From the NCBI GenBank assembly GCA_003254905.1, contig QANU01014370.1, positions 1 through 64,000 of the forward strand: DNA of 64,000 nt, given 5' to 3'. Source of the DNA: Nissolia schottii (Eukaryota; Streptophyta; Magnoliopsida; Fabales; Fabaceae). Positions 23,425 through 37,665 of this stretch are shown piece after piece. The notes beneath the pieces were generated by a model. That model saw only the letters and a program-made list of their open reading frames with translations, did not search any database and was not told where the DNA came from. Position 1 is the stretch's first letter. Every line of letters begins with the position of its first letter. The position numbers and the translations under genes are program-made.

Positions 23425-24040
23425 GAATTCATTAATAATATATGCAATAAAAAAAAATTAATAGTGAAAAATTGTGCCGACGTCATATGAAAATTCATTC
23501 CCCCTGCTTAGACAAAAAATAAAAATTGATGATGGAACAGTGAGAGCTACTTGTTCGGTGACAACACACCTCCCTGTCTCTCCGTGCATGCGGTGACGCC
23601 ATGACGTTGACGTTTCATGCGGTGAGGTCCCCGCCGATACTTCTAAACAACAATAATAAAATAATAAATTAATTAATTAAATAATTAAATAAAAGAGCAG
23701 TTAAAGAGTTGTTGAGGTAGACGTCGTGACCCAACGGTTTCGTTTAAACACCTTCACCGTCTTCCACGTGTCGTCCACAAAGCTCCCCTCTCTCTTTCTC
23801 TTTTCCTTTTTCTTTCTCTCTCTTTCTCACGCTTTCTCTCCTTTTCCGCGAAAACGAACAATGCGAAAAGGAAAAAAGAGGAAAAAATAAATAAAATTAA
23901 AATCAGAAAGAAAACAAAATCTGAAACCATTATACCTTCCCCATTGCAATCACCAAACACTTTTTCACCTTTTTTTTCTAGATCCTTCCAAACAACTCCA
24001 TCTTTCACACCTTTCCCTTATTCTTCTCCGTTCATCGACG

Positions 24041-27000
24041 ATGGCGAAATCCAGGAGCAGCAATCACCACCGATCGAACTCTTCCGACGACGTTTCAGTG
24101 TATCTGGACGCCGAGACCGGGCCTAGTAGCGACATTTCCACTACCTCATCATCTTCAGGTATTTTCTGTTGCTCACTTTCGTTCTTTTTTTAGGTGATCG
24201 CGTTCTAATTAAGGTAATGTGATGGTAGTAGTAACAGAATTTGCAGGAATTGAATAAGGAATAGTGAAAATCAATTCGTGTGATTATATTAGTTTATAGC
24301 AGGATTCATAGAATATGGAAGAGTGAAAATCAAATTCATGTGCTTATAGTGTGTATAAACAGTTTATATTATAATATAATTCATAGTAACGGAACATGGA
24401 ATAGTAAAAATAACCACGAGGCCCACCACAGTTGGCACTTCGCTGAGTTCCTTAAGCATTTAGTCAGAGTATTCCTGGCAATGTATATAGAGAAGGTTTT
24501 ATGGGTAGCACTAAAGCCCAATTGGGAAGTCTACTACTAGGGGATTAATCCCTGCTTTAGATAGTGGACACCCTGGCTCACCCAAAAATGGAATAGTGAA
24601 AATCAAATTCATGTGATTATAGTGTATAATAGAATTGACAGTGATAGAATATATGGAATAGTGAAAATCAAAATTTATGTGACTATAGTGTGTATTATTT
24701 TTGTGCTTTGGATTGGCCTTACGCAGGGCGTGTTGACAGGGATTCATCGTCTACGCCGACTTTGGCCGAAGTTATGGCTATGGATGAAGCTGAACCTTCA
24801 CATCAGGGCCAGGGTCACAAGAAGAATGCTGCTAAAGCTAGGAAGAAGTACGGGATCAATGCCGTGGCTGCTAAGTTCTTTGACGAGAATGTTCCTCTCA
24901 AGAAAAGGGTTTGACAAATCATCACACACCATTTATTTATCTTCTTGAAATTTTATGCTAAACTTAAAACTCTTTTAATTAAGGAATTTAGTTGTTAATG
25001 GAGGAATTAGATTTGTGCATCATTGATTTAGATGGCGGTAGGGAAATTCTGGAACTTAGGAGTTACTAATGCTGTTTGGAGTATGGACAGGCAGAGAATC
25101 TGTTCTGCTTCAGTTTAATTAGCAATAGCTGCCATAATACCATGCAACATACTAGTACTGCTTTTACCTTTTCGTTTTAACTTTGGTCCTGTATTTTCAT
25201 TTCTATCTACTTTATTGTAACTTGAGCATTAGGCCATGACCAAAGTTCTTGCAGGCCATACAGCAAACAGTATAGAATCTCATGCTTATTAAAGTAAAAG
25301 GAAGGCAAAGAATAATAAATGTCCAGCAACCATATATGTCTTGGAACTTGGAACCAGTAAATATTTTATGGGTTTTGCTAACAAGTTCCCTTTAAGGAGT
25401 CAATACTAGAAAGTTTTTAAGTTTTCAATGGTTTTAATGCATTAGAGTGTTAAAATTTTTATCATTTCAATGATATATTTTCTCTTCTTGATTCCTTAAC
25501 AAGTACTCTTAGGACACTTGTTAGCAAAATCCATATTTTATATCCGAAGAAGATAATATTTACATAAAATAAAACTAAACAAAAATCCCTTATAAGTCTT
25601 ATTTTTGAAACTGGGTTTTAACATTTAACACTGGCACTGTTGTATAGATTTATGGCAAACAGATATGCAGGATGCATATCCGCGCATTGTCTTGTTGACG
25701 ACACTGACATTCATTCTATATACTTTGCATCTCCTTGACGTAGTGTTACATCAGCATCTGGCTTTAAAATCATAGTTTGGTGCTCTTAAATTCTCTATTT
25801 GCTTAATTTCTTTATCCTAAAAAAATGTTTACAAATGTTGCAGCTCCGATGGCTAAAAAAAGCTTCCATGATCAAGGATGACGGTACTATTGAATTTGAA
25901 GTTCCTGGAGATATTAAGCATCATACTCTAGACAATGGAACTAGGGTAACCTATCCTGAAGCACCTGATGAATCTGGTGAGGCAACACTCGATCAGGATA
26001 TTCCTCCACTTCAAATAGTAATGCTTATAGTTGGCACACGGGGAGATGTCCAGCCATTTGTTGCGATTGGAAAACGTCTGCAGGTTTTTTGTGTTCCTAT
26101 TTTCATTAGTGTTAGTTTCTACGCAATGATCATTTTCTTGAAGAGTATATGTTGTACATTTTTACCTTTTTCACATTCTTGGGAATCAAATTATGACTTC
26201 CTTTGGAAAAAAAGAAATCATTAAGCTTATGAAAATAATTGGGGTTTGATGTTGTATGGGATTGAATGTTGGGCATTAAACAGCCAAAAAGAGAATAAGT
26301 TCAATGTTTCAGAGATGAGAATATTACATTGGATGAGCAAATACACTACACAAGACAAGATTAGGATTGTTTGCAGTATAGAGTCTTAGATAGTTTGATC
26401 ATGAGGAGAAGCTCTAGTGATTAGAGTAGATTAAATTGAGGGTAGCCCTATGGTTAGAGGTGGAAGGAGATCAAGAATAACTGTGCACAAAGTTATTCAA
26501 AAGGACTTAGCCTTAAATGGCTTGTTTACATAATGGTGGACCACAATAAGTGTTGCTTGATCCATAAAGCTGACCCCACGTAGTGGGAAAAATGCTTAGT
26601 TGTTGTTGTTGTAGTAGTAGTAGTAGTTCTTTTTGCTAAAGTTATCTTTAAGGTTTCAAATTGCACTTGTGGTATGGTTGTAGTTGTGGGGATTGGCATG
26701 GCTGGTAATTGGGCTGTGCGGCAACATGATGTGGTTTGCAATTTAAAAAACTTGGTTATATTAGTTACGGTTGATTTTATGAAACTACAGTCCGAAACAT
26801 GATACTCTAACTGTGGGCACCTGTTCTCAGTCTTGATAAATTCTTAGCCTAAACATTGAAATAAACTAGAAATAACAAACATTGAACAAAACGGTTTGTT
26901 TGATTGCGCTAAGAAAATATTTTTTTAGATTTTATACTTTTAGTGCTAAGACTCTGATTTGCTTGCTTACTTGCTTTTAAAAGTTATGGGAAGGTAACTA

Positions 27001-30000
27001 GCCTCCTTTTAGTAATTAGGGCTTCAGATTTTCATGTGATGTCTTTACCTCTTCCAAGAATAGCAAAATCATAAAGTCACGTGATTTTCCTTCTCTCTTA
27101 AGATATCCAAATCCGAACTACTTTTGTTTGTAGTACATATGATAAAAGCAACTATGTGCCGTTGAGAGACACTTGAATATGATGAAAGAAACTTCATAGT
27201 TGCACAAAGTGTACCCACGATATAATCTCTTTAGACTATAGTGACCCGTTTATACGACTTTTGATGAATCCACTCCGTAGAAATCTTAGCTTGTCCTGAT
27301 TCCCGGAGCTCCAATCATTTATTTTCACTAATGTCTGGAACTGTCTGCCCCTGCTTTGTTCCATAACGGATCTTGAAACCTCTTTTTAGTTAGTGTCGTA
27401 CTTTATCAAACTTCGGAGACTTGCTAAAATCTTTAGATCTTTACCATTTTAATCTTTTTTCACTCTATCGTCTTTGATAAGCATAGTTTTTGTAACCTAC
27501 ATCAATGTTAATCCTGTGTAATGCAACCTGATTGAGGCTGAAGTTTGTTTGCAGGAAGATGGCCACAGAGTTAGGCTAGCTACTCATCAGAATTTCAAAG
27601 ATTTTGTCTTGAACGCTGGCTTGGAGTTTTACCCTTTAGGTGGAGATCCCAAAGTTCTTGCTGGTTGTAAGTGTTTCTTATCTTACCCAATAGATATGAT
27701 CTTTTTAAATTCAACTTGTTTCATTTTATGACTAAAGGGTATATAATGACATCAATTAGTAATCCCGATGAGCTATCTGTTTTTATTAACTTTACGTCAT
27801 GGTCTAAAGTGAATTTCAGATAGTGGAATGTCATGGTCTAAAGTGAATTTCAGATAGTGGAATATCTCACGTAGTTCTCTTTCTTATGATTAGACTCAGA
27901 CAGTTTAGATCAATTTAGTCTTCTTTTCCATTGAGCTAGGTCTCATGGCAACCCCTCCCCCCTTTAACAAGAAATGTCATTTATAATATAGACATTTATT
28001 GAAAAGACGAAGTAAGAAAACTAGCTTGAATTAATGCAATGTTCGATTAGCAGATGTTCAAATATTTTGATCTACTAACACATAAGGTAAATGGGAGAAT
28101 CAACATCAAATCAAGAAATGAGATTTACTTTATAAGAACAAAAGATTGAAAATTTTATGAATATGCCAATTTTGTAGGAGCAGGGATGTTTATACAGCCG
28201 TATTCAAATACAAATATAAGTAGCCATATGAAGAAAATTTCTTCTCTATGCTCATGCTTTCAAATTACCTATATAATTAGTTATATGCATATGTTTCTTC
28301 AGACATGGTCAAGAATAAAGGCTTCTTGCCCTCGGGACCTTCAGAAGTTCATTTACAAAGAAACCAGATAAAGGCTATTATTAACTCTTTGCTTCCAGCA
28401 TGCAACAGTTCTGATCCAGATTCTAATATTCCATTTAAAGCAGATGCGATAATTGCCAACCCTCCAGCATATGGTTAGATTCTACTTAAATTTGTCTTTT
28501 CTTTCTCGATGCCTTACAATAATATAAATAACATTGATACCAAGGTCTGTTTCTGTTATAATGAGAACGTAATCAAACATTTTATCAATTGATAAGAGAT
28601 TGTATAGTAACCAAAACTTGATTCAACAAGAAGCTTGTTGTCTGATAAAGTTTTAGGAATTGGATCCTCTAAGGTGCTGGGTACAGTTTACTGAGTAAAG
28701 TGAAGAATGGCATTCTCGCAGTTCATTATACTGTGCTCGTACTGCATAAAGTGAAGAATAACTGTTGATTCATCAACGGATATCAATTCAGCACTTGGAT
28801 GATTTAATGTGTTAGTTTTTACAAGCATTATGAATTAAACATATTTTAGACTCGACAAGAATCTCCTCCTTTTCCTTACTAAGAATGGGAATCTCAAACA
28901 CAAACTGCTAATAGCTAGTTGAAAAATAATTCATTGACCTACATTTAAATGACCACAGCATTAACTAATAACCTGAGATTATTTACAGCCATGTAAGATG
29001 AAAACTATCTAATGGTCTTTTGACGTATGAACTTATGCAGGGCACACTCATGTTGCTGAGTATCTAAAAGTCCCACTTCACATATTCTTTACAATGCCTT
29101 GGACGTAAGTCTTGCTTGGTACACAGGCTAATCCTGCACTAAGTTCTATGTATTTTTGTCATAAGTTCTGTTCTATATGTGTATCATTCATTGACTTAAG
29201 AATTAGGACAGTTTTCAGTTAGAATCATTTATTGATTTATCTTATTAGTATAAATAACATAAGTAACTAGATACATTTGAGGATATTTTTATACTTTGCT
29301 TTTGCCTGATTATGTTTTCAGGCCAACTAGTGAATTCCCTCATCCTCTTTCTCGTGTTAAGCAACATATTGCATACAGAGTGAGTCACATTGCCTGTCAG
29401 TTAATCCAAATTAGCCAATCTATTAATTTCATGGCATGACTAAGTTATCCTTTTTTTTGGTGTGTTTTGTGTCATTCAGCTGTCATATCAAATAGTTGAT
29501 TCTTTAATTTGGCTTGGAATTCGAGATTTAATAAACGAGTTCAGGAAGAAGCAGCTGAAGCTAAGGCCTATTACTTATCTCAGTGGATATTACACTTCTC
29601 CTCCTGAGGTGCCCTATGGATATATATGGAGCCCTCACTTGGTCCCTAAACCAAAAGGTTAGATATGCATTTATAGTGTGCTGTAATTTCATTATACCCC
29701 TCCTGATCTGCCATCAAAACTATATATAGGATAAATTTGTAGTTATCACTAGCATCTCCTTTCCATTTTTTGCACATACTTGCTATCTCAGACCTGAGTT
29801 TTCCTGGACTGGAGATGTTTCTTTCCTGGAGAAATTAGTGTTTCACTTCTTCTTCTGCAGATTGGGGGCCCAAAATTGACGTCGTTGGATTTTGTTTCCT
29901 GGACCTTGCTTCAAATTACGAACCTCCAAATTTGCTAGTAGAGTGGCTTGAAGAAGGCGAAAAACCTATTTATATTGGATTTGGTAGCCTTGTGAGTTTC

Positions 30001-32058
30001 CAGGTTCACTAGTTTAGGTCATCTGATTACACTGCAATGAATCTGCGGAATACTCTGTTTGAATAAAATCTTTCCAATTAAATTTTACAATGAACCATTC
30101 CACCTAAAATCACTAGGTAGCAATTTACAGAAGTATTTGACTCAGTGGCTTGTTCCAAATTCAGGCATTGAATCAAACGTGACTTACCTTATTTGAGATT
30201 ATTAATTGTGTTTGGAAATTTGTGTGGGAAGGATAAGAGCCTAATTTATCTGTATTGGTTCAGAAGTGTGCACTATCAAAATCCAAGTTCTTCCAAACTA
30301 ACTACACTAAAGTTGAGAGATTTGTCTTGAGCAAAATACTGTATAATATAGGATCAATCAAATTGCAACACAACGATTGTAAAGAGCCCTTCTCTTTCTA
30401 GAAAGATTGATTGAATAGGCATTAGCCAAAGCAAAGATATGAAAGCACAGGGCTACAAACCTCTGTTTATATAAAGGCATAACTCTGCACTTAAGCATAC
30501 ATCAAAAGGCAGCTGTGCCATTATTAAAATGCAAACTTTCTATTCTAATGTAACTTTTGTTTTGTGTTTTTATTTTTTATGGTAATATTTTGTTTTGTCT
30601 TTTGACAGCCTCTACAGGAACCAGAAAAAATGACAAAAATTATAATTCAAGCTCTGGATATAACAGGGCAGAGAGGTATCATCAACAAAGGCTGGGGTGG
30701 TCTTGGGAATTGTGAGTATTGACTTCTACTTCAACCATGCCACTAACATACTTCCTTTTTCACCACTAATTGTGAAGCGTGTAGTAATTTCTGTTTCTCA
30801 GTGGCAGAACAAAAGAAATCTGTGTACTTATTGGACAACTGTCCACATGATTGGCTATTCCCAAGATGCACAGCTGTGGTACCTGCTAAATTTTTCTCAG
30901 CAAAAGTCATTTTTTTAACTAATTTTTAAATTTGAAATTTGATTGAATATTGTAAATGTTTTCAGGTACATCATGGGGGTGCTGGAACAACTGCTGCTGG
31001 TCTTAGAGCTGAAGTAATGTATCATGCATTTTGAACTTAGTAACTTCAGAGATATATTCATCTTACAGTCGTATGGTCCGTCTGTGTTTTTGTAGTGCCC
31101 AACAACCGTGGTACCATTCTTTGGGGACCAGCCATTTTGGGGAGAGCGCGTGCATGCAAGAGGAGTAGGTCCTGCACCAATACCTGTGGATGAGTTTACA
31201 TTAGAAAAGCTGGTTGATGCTATACGATTTATGCTTAATCCAGAGGTAATATATAACTGTGATCAGAGTAGTTAGTGTTGTGCATGTAGCATATACCATG
31301 TGTTCATGCCTTGTTCACAATGGTCTGATACCATATCCATATGTACCAGGAAAAATGAAAAAGATCTACGCCATTATACAATACATTTTACCTTTACCAG
31401 TGAAAAGAACTTATAAGTTTATTCTTAACCAATAGATTTTATTTTCCGGTAACATATACCAATTTATATATTACTGTGCTTGGGAATTCGACTTAATTGT
31501 TAGAGACAAATCCAAGTATAAGACCCATCTATGATTGCCCCCCACATGATAGTGGAATCTTACAGAATAGAGTATAACACAAATGCAAGTGATCTTCGCA
31601 ATTTTTGCTTTAGAAAGTTATTAGTATATTTGGTTTTCAAGTGGAAACACTTAGAATTGATTATCACAACCACTAGAAGTGAAAACTTCTCACTTTTAGA
31701 GCTTCAAAATCAATTTTGGGTGTTCTTACTTGAAAAACAAACATGCGCTAGTGTGTTCTGCTTTCATTGTCAACTTAAGAGGGTTTTTCATCATTTTATT
31801 TTGAAAGATATTGGTTTTTTTTAAAAATGATTTTCTTATATCTCCTTGTGGGCTTCTATGCAGGTGAAAGAGCGGGCTGTTGAGCTTGCTAACGCCATGA
31901 AAAATGAAGATGGGGTGGTAGGAGCAGTTAAGGCTTTCTATAAACATTATCCTTGCCAAAAACCTGATTCTGAGGCCAACCCTCAAACATTAGCCACCTT
32001 ACAAAGAAGACATTTCTCTATACGAGGATGCTTTGGTTTATCCAAGTCTTCTAGATAA
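24041..32058 (+). CDS. UGT80A2: UDP-glucose:sterol 3-beta-glucosyltransferase (UGT80A-type)
   Basis: Fourteen exons with GT/AG borders and consistent phase: 24041-24158, 24727-24908, 25844-26083, 27555-27666, 28303-28473, 29041-29104, 29322-29379, 29480-29657, 29861-29991, 30609-30711, 30802-30878, 30966-31013, 31096-31245, 31864-32058. The product is 608 residues, the usual length for plant sterol glucosyltransferases. It transfers glucose from UDP-glucose to the 3-OH of membrane sterols. The N-terminal Rossmann loop GTRGDVQPF is at about 164-172. The nucleotide-sugar box with HHGGAGTTAAG is at about 480-490, followed by FFGDQPFWGERV. The first ~40 residues are Ser-rich and disordered. There is no transmembrane segment, as expected for a peripheral membrane enzyme. 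A CT-rich leader precedes the ATG. Choice between UGT80A2 and a close paralogue is by memory of the family. Confidence 0.93.
24260..24700 (+). repeat. Tandem repeat with an insertion in UGT80 intron 1
   Basis: A phrase near GGAATAGTGAAAATCAAATT followed by CATGTGATTATAGTGT occurs at about 24262, 24314, 24400, 24590 and 24656. The third copy is split after about 24410 by roughly 175 bp of unrelated sequence (CCACGAGGCCCACC...CTGGCTCACCC). The repeat then resumes at about 24588. Confidence 0.6.
26240..26630 (+). pseudogene. LINE reverse-transcriptase remnant in UGT80 intron 3
   Basis: In the + frame, with gaps and stops, the text reads MLYGIECWALNSQ, then EMRILHWMSKYTTQDKIR, and later RGGRRSRITVHKVIQKDL. 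These are the well-known C-terminal phrases of plant L1-type LINE reverse transcriptases. It ends in GTT/GTA simple repeats at 26600-26627, where a LINE tail would lie. It is heavily decayed and spliced out with the intron. Confidence 0.8.
27797..27864 (+). repeat. 34-bp direct duplication in UGT80 intron 4
   Basis: The unit TCATGGTCTAAAGTGAATTT plus 14 more bases is present twice in tandem (27797-27830, 27831-27864) with one difference at the end. Confidence 0.85.
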
Positions 32059-33030
32059 ATATAGCTTTCTCGTACAGCTATCCTGTCAGCTTAATCATGT
32101 AATCTATATGCAACTGAGAAATGTAAATTACCCTGATGATTTTGTTGAGCATCTCCGCAAATATTTCGCAATGATCTAATTTACTCGGTCAATAGCCATC
32201 ACTTTTGTCTTTCTTTAGCATAAGAATTGTATGATATAACCCTCAAGGTGGTCCGGCGATTTGTAGAATACAAGTTATATACAACTGAATACTCTTTATT
32301 GAAATATTTTCTGACAAGACAGGCTTGTTGGCTTTATTAAAGTACTGTGTTCCAATACGTGACCTTTACATATTAATCTCTATTATTAACATCTACTAGT
32401 GTCTACTAGTGTATGCAATGTACGGGTGAGTCATTTTTGTAAGTCGATTAATATATATACATATATAAATAAATGAATATTAAATACATATGACAAGTAA
32501 AATAATTCTATAAACTGTATATAGAAAGATATTTGAAATTATGACCATTTCAATCTTGAATGTTAGATCAGTTTATAGTAGATGAATAATGCCTATTATA
32601 TACCTTAAAAAAATATTTAATATTTAAAGTATTTTATTACTTGAAAAAGTATACTAATTATAAGAAAATTACACGTAAGATTGATGTTTGTTTGAGTGAC
32701 ATGTGGGTGTTCTGTATTTATGGAATTGTATGGATTTTAGTATATAGTAATGATGGTACATTTTCTTGTTTTTGTGCAGCCAGCTATATTTATAAATTTA
32801 TAATTTGTGAATTCTAGTACAGTACTCTTTAAGAGCTGTATAGATGTGAAAGACTGCTCTCCTCGAGAAAGGAGCCCAAAGCGAGGAGGGGACCCTCACA
32901 TTACATAATTCGCCGAAGCAGCCAAGAATACATTATAAAAAATGATAGAAAAAATATTATACATCTTTAATTTTTCCCCCCTCCAATGACTTTATATTGT
33001 ATGGTTTATCATAATGTGCTACACCAGCAA
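32059..33030. other. Convergent intergenic region
   Basis: It lies between the stops of the UGT80 gene (+) and the CYP97A gene (-) and should hold both 3' UTRs. No open frame or RNA gene was recognised. A short GAGAAAGGAGCCCAAAGCGAG stretch near 32867 stands out by GC content and is unexplained. Confidence 0.4.
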
Positions 33031-36000
33031 TCAGGACTGAGCGTGATAAACTTGAGGTTTCTGACTTGTGTCATCCTCACTGATGGATGGATCCACTTCC
33101 ATTGTTGACATTTGCAATGAGGGCACAATTGGAGGTTTCATTCTGTGTGTTACAGTCATGTTCAACCCTTGTGTTGTATGAATTGTGGCTCCAGTAGTCA
33201 TCTCAACCTATCACAGCACAATGGATCAGTCTGAGATTCTACACACATTTTGGAATAAATAGCAACTTACCATATTTAATTGTATAATATATATTATTAA
33301 TTGAACCATGTAACCAAAATGTCTGTTAACTTGATGGTAAGCATTGAAGCCTCCAAACCTAAGGGCACTAAGTTCAAACCTCATAGATTTTTTGAACTTA
33401 TACAAATTAAATTTAACATGCTACTTTGACTGGCCGGGTCGACCCAACCAGGTTTAATAACTATGTTTAAGCAACTTGAATTCCCAGAATTTAGAAAACA
33501 AACCGATTGATTCCAATTCCAAAGACTTAAATCAAATCTTGAACTTGTGACACAACAAAGTAACAAACTTACTGGTGGAGCTCCAACCGCTATTTGAAAG
33601 TTGAACCTTCTTACCAGCATTGCAAGTGCTACTACGGTCTTTTACCATAAGCATCATAAAACCATACAAGTGAAAAATCATCATTAGCATGAGCAATATC
33701 TGATCATGTAATTGTAAAGTTCTCTACCAAAAGAAGATTTAACCACACAGCATGTGTTAACATTTTACATTACCTCATATGTAGCAAACAAATCACCTAC
33801 ACATTTCCGTGGTCCTCCACCAAATGGTAGATACCTGATAGAAAGGTTAACACTATTACTTGCTTGCCAAGAAAGTATAGAATAGAGAAACTAAATCACA
33901 CAAATAAATTAAATGCAGCCAGTTTACTTGAAGTTTTGATTCGTCTCGTTAGGGTTAGGTCCATCTAGTGGCCATCTTTCAGGTTGAAACTTGTCAGCAT
34001 CATCCCACAGGTTTGGACTGCGATGCAGGTTCCAGACAGATATAAAGATATCTTCACCTCTGCAAATGATTGATGGCATAAAATCACCATAGATCAGAGA
34101 GGAAGACTATATTCCATATTGCAGAGAAAAAAAAAATTATGAAAAAAAGAATGACTTAAAAACAAGACAAGAAACATTGGAAAAACAGTTTCTTAACCAG
34201 CTAAGCAGGATAAAGTGTTTATTGGAACTACCTTGTTATAGGGTACTCGCCAAGCATATCGTCCTCAAGAGAACGACGAATTAACACAGGTGGTTGTGGG
34301 TAAAGCCTCAATGACTGAAAATTGAATATATTTAGATTAGTCAACTAATCTGTTTTTAACACAATTAAGAGGTAAAGTCATCTCTATACCTCGTTGATCA
34401 CTCGAGTTGTGTATTTGAGTTTCTTCATGTCTTCAATAGTCGGAAATCGATCTCCAAGTACAGAGTCAACCTATGAAAACTTTTATAATGTCAGATTCTT
34501 GTGATCTCAAAACCTAATCATTACTTTGACAGTAATCTGAAAGCTACATATCTCACGAAACCTCTTCTTGGAGCTTGGACACGACACTAGGCTCCTGCAG
34601 CCAATGAAAACAGAAAAGAAAAAAACATTATTGTTTTAGTCATTACTGCATTACCAACAAATAAACCATAACGCTATCTATTTGGTCAGGGGATGATGTG
34701 AAGAAATAACTGCAATGTTCTATTTCAGGCACGTGTAGTGCATGCGTGTGAAACAAATAGGACTTTGCTTTAATTGATTTGCACATATCAAAATCATGTT
34801 AAGAATAATTGCTTTCTTATTAAACCTTAGCCACATGTTACCTTGGATAGAAGATAAAATGTCCAAGTTAAAACAGCAGCTGATGTTTCGTGTCCGGCAA
34901 TGAGCATTGTCATTAAATCGTCACGGAGCTGCTTACTTGACACCTACAAAGAGTAATAACTTTGCATTTACATCCATTTTTTTCATCAACTAAAATTATT
35001 TGAGACAAAGCTAACATACATCATCTCCTGATGCCAACAAGAAGTGCAGAATACTTGGATCTTGTTCATTCATGTACTCCTCATGAAACTGTAACTCTTC
35101 TTCATCCACCATTCTCTGCAAATAACAATTGAAATATTTTAGCTTTTTAAAGGTCCAAAATCGGAATATTAGGTATCACTGAGCTGTATTTTAATGTAAG
35201 TTCTGGTTAGTAACAGCAGAAAATTGTCTATTATAAAGTTGATATTTATTTAATTAACATGCACATTAAAATATGAATCTAATAATTCCAATGCTCACAA
35301 GAAAAAACACCAAAAGAAACTATTGCAAGCTACATCAGAGATGCAATCTTTGTAGTGCAGAAGTATGTACATTGAAAGACAGGAACTGCATATCACTACG
35401 TAGAAGTACCTCTCATCAGCGGAAATCACATACTGCACACACATCTTACCTGAACCTATTTTGGGAAATGTAAGATTTCGTCATTCTATAATGACAACAT
35501 TACCTTGCATATTGCTATCAGATCATCGAGTGTATCGTTGACCAATTTAAGAGCCGACGCAACCTTCCTTTGACGTGGTGATATGTCTTTCCATATTGGG
35601 ATCTCCCAGGTTGGAATCGGAGAAACACTTCGGTCTTCTGCTTCTCTCAGTACAGTATAAACAGCCTGATCTAATCAGATAAATTGCAACAACATGAAGC
35701 TTGTGTATAAAGTAACTTCGCCGGGAAAAATTAGAAAAATTGAAAATCAAAATGCCAGAAAGGGTAGGGGAATATTCCAAAAGCATACCTCGACTATACC
35801 AGTGTCGTTTGTTAAGCAATCAAAATCATAATTGAATACTGCCTTGCCGATGATATCCAAGGTTAATCGAGAGAAAAGTGACTCCATCTCAACATCTTCT
35901 CCATCAGACGCTGCTGCATCTAGCTTCTTGCATAGCTTTTCTGTGGCTTGTCCAAAAAGTTTAATCATAGCTGCTACATACTACAACCGCAATTGAGAAA

Positions 36001-37665
36001 TAAAATCAAGAACAAGATAGAGAAGTAGCAAAAATATAAGAGAAATTAAGGGTGAAGTAGCCGTGAACATATCAAGACTACATAAAACATATAAACCGAA
36101 AAAAGCTGCTCAATGCATTTCCATGCCATAAATGATATTCCAATGGTGATTAGTATTGAGTAGTGAACCTACATTTTCTCCAATAACAATGCTAACAAGC
36201 TTCTAGAAGTTTCAAGTAACTCTTGAATTACTCAATCATGCCCAGTTCAATACGTACTTTATCTCATCTACATAAAGTGGTAACCTCAAATAAATCAGTC
36301 CAAGTATACTAAGAAAACCTTCTGATGCAATGCTGGGACTATAACACGTCGTCTGACTCGCCATATCTCCCCATCAGCTGGGATTAGCCCTTTCCCCATT
36401 ACAAACTCTAGGATCTCAGCCAAGATACCCTGCAAATAGAGAAGTAACAAACATAACATGCAAGTACATTGCGTGAAAGAAGGGCCCAGAGCACAAAGAC
36501 TACTTTACAGGGGTATTCATTGTTGAATGGTGAGTTGATTACCTTTGAATAAGCCTTTGAATTGTCTCTCAAGATGTGTTTTGAGATGGACGGATCGGAC
36601 ACTATTAGAAAGGACTGCAAGATAAGGAAACTCAGTTATCCCATGTAAGGCTTTTTACCCTTTTTGGTAAAGTTAATGCGAGGGGAGGCTGTCGCCATTT
36701 GAGGGCTAGGTTAAACCACCAACTTTCAATGGAATTTCATATCGCCCATCAATGGATGACATGGGTCAAACCCAAGTCATGCAATTGTCATGAGCATAAA
36801 ACTAATCAGGTGAGCCGAATCCCCGTCCACAATCTCATATAATATAAGGCATTGTTTTCAAAGAGATATGATATGAACTACATTTCAACAACCAAAAAGG
36901 CCTGAACTAACCTTTGGTCCAAAATTCAACCTGAAAATCCCACCATATGTGAGGTAAAGCTCATACAAGGGAATGAAGAAGGCCTCACTCCGAATGGCCT
37001 TGATTGACCCTTTTGCCTCAGGAATTCTAGGGTAATTGCCACGCCCTAACAAAAACTCCACAACCTCATTGGGCAAACCCACCGTCAACAAGCTCTTCTT
37101 CAACATAGAGGGCAAACTAGATCAAAACACCACAAGCAGAACAAACCAAAAAATGAGTAAACAAAAAATCAATTTTTGGAGCATACCCACTTCAAATTAT
37201 ACAACATACTTCGGTTAGAATTGAACACACATTTGGATCTCAGCAACTAACTAACCCCATCATAGTAATTCACAACCAAATAAAGGTAAAGTTTGAAACT
37301 TTAAGGTTTTTTTTTATGCATACATACCCAGGTTGCTGCTTCACTGTGAACTCCCCTGAGGCAATCCTAGCGGACAATTCAGCTCTCCTCTTCTCTTCTA
37401 GAAGCTTCTCCACGCCCTTGACACCATCGTCATCACCCACCGAATTACCAGGGTCTCTTCCATTGGGAGAGGAGGAACATGAAATCAATGGTAAACAAGA
37501 CCCTCTTCGAAGAATTGTTGCGGAAAATGGAAAGCAACTAGAATAAGAAGAAGAAGAAGAAGAATATTGTTTGAGTCCATTGATGAGAAGGTGTTCGGAA
37601 TGGAAGCGTTGGGTGGGAACGGAAAGTGAGAGAGGAGCATGAAGCAAAGCAACATTGGAAGCCAT
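33031..37665 (-). CDS. CYP97A3: Carotenoid beta-ring hydroxylase, cytochrome P450 CYP97A (LUT5-like)
   Basis: Fifteen exons in consistent phase, in coding order: 37665-37328, 37116-36912, 36614-36543, 36429-36319, 35980-35789, 35665-35504, 35115-35020, 34943-34842, 34594-34562, 34470-34390, 34314-34232, 34059-33928, 33834-33774, 33638-33573, 33207-33031. The product is 636 residues. A Ser-rich plastid transit peptide occupies about the first 60. The I-helix motif AGHETS is at about 408-413, the ExxR motif (ESLR) at 464-467, and the haem loop [10 protein letters not shown] at about 540-549 with Cys 547. The enzyme hydroxylates beta-rings of alpha-carotene (and some beta-carotene) in plastids, on the route to lutein. 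The start at MASN (37665) is preferred over an in-frame ATG eight codons upstream. All catalytic motifs are intact. Confidence 0.94.

Noticed and set aside
23754-24008. Minus-strand frame of 84 residues rich in KERER repeats
   Set aside because: It is the complement of a CT-rich 5' leader of the UGT80 gene; simple-sequence composition.
36660-36840. Possible extra exon or SINE in CYP97A intron 2
   Set aside because: Somewhat GC-richer sequence, but exon phases are complete without it and no A/B boxes were found.
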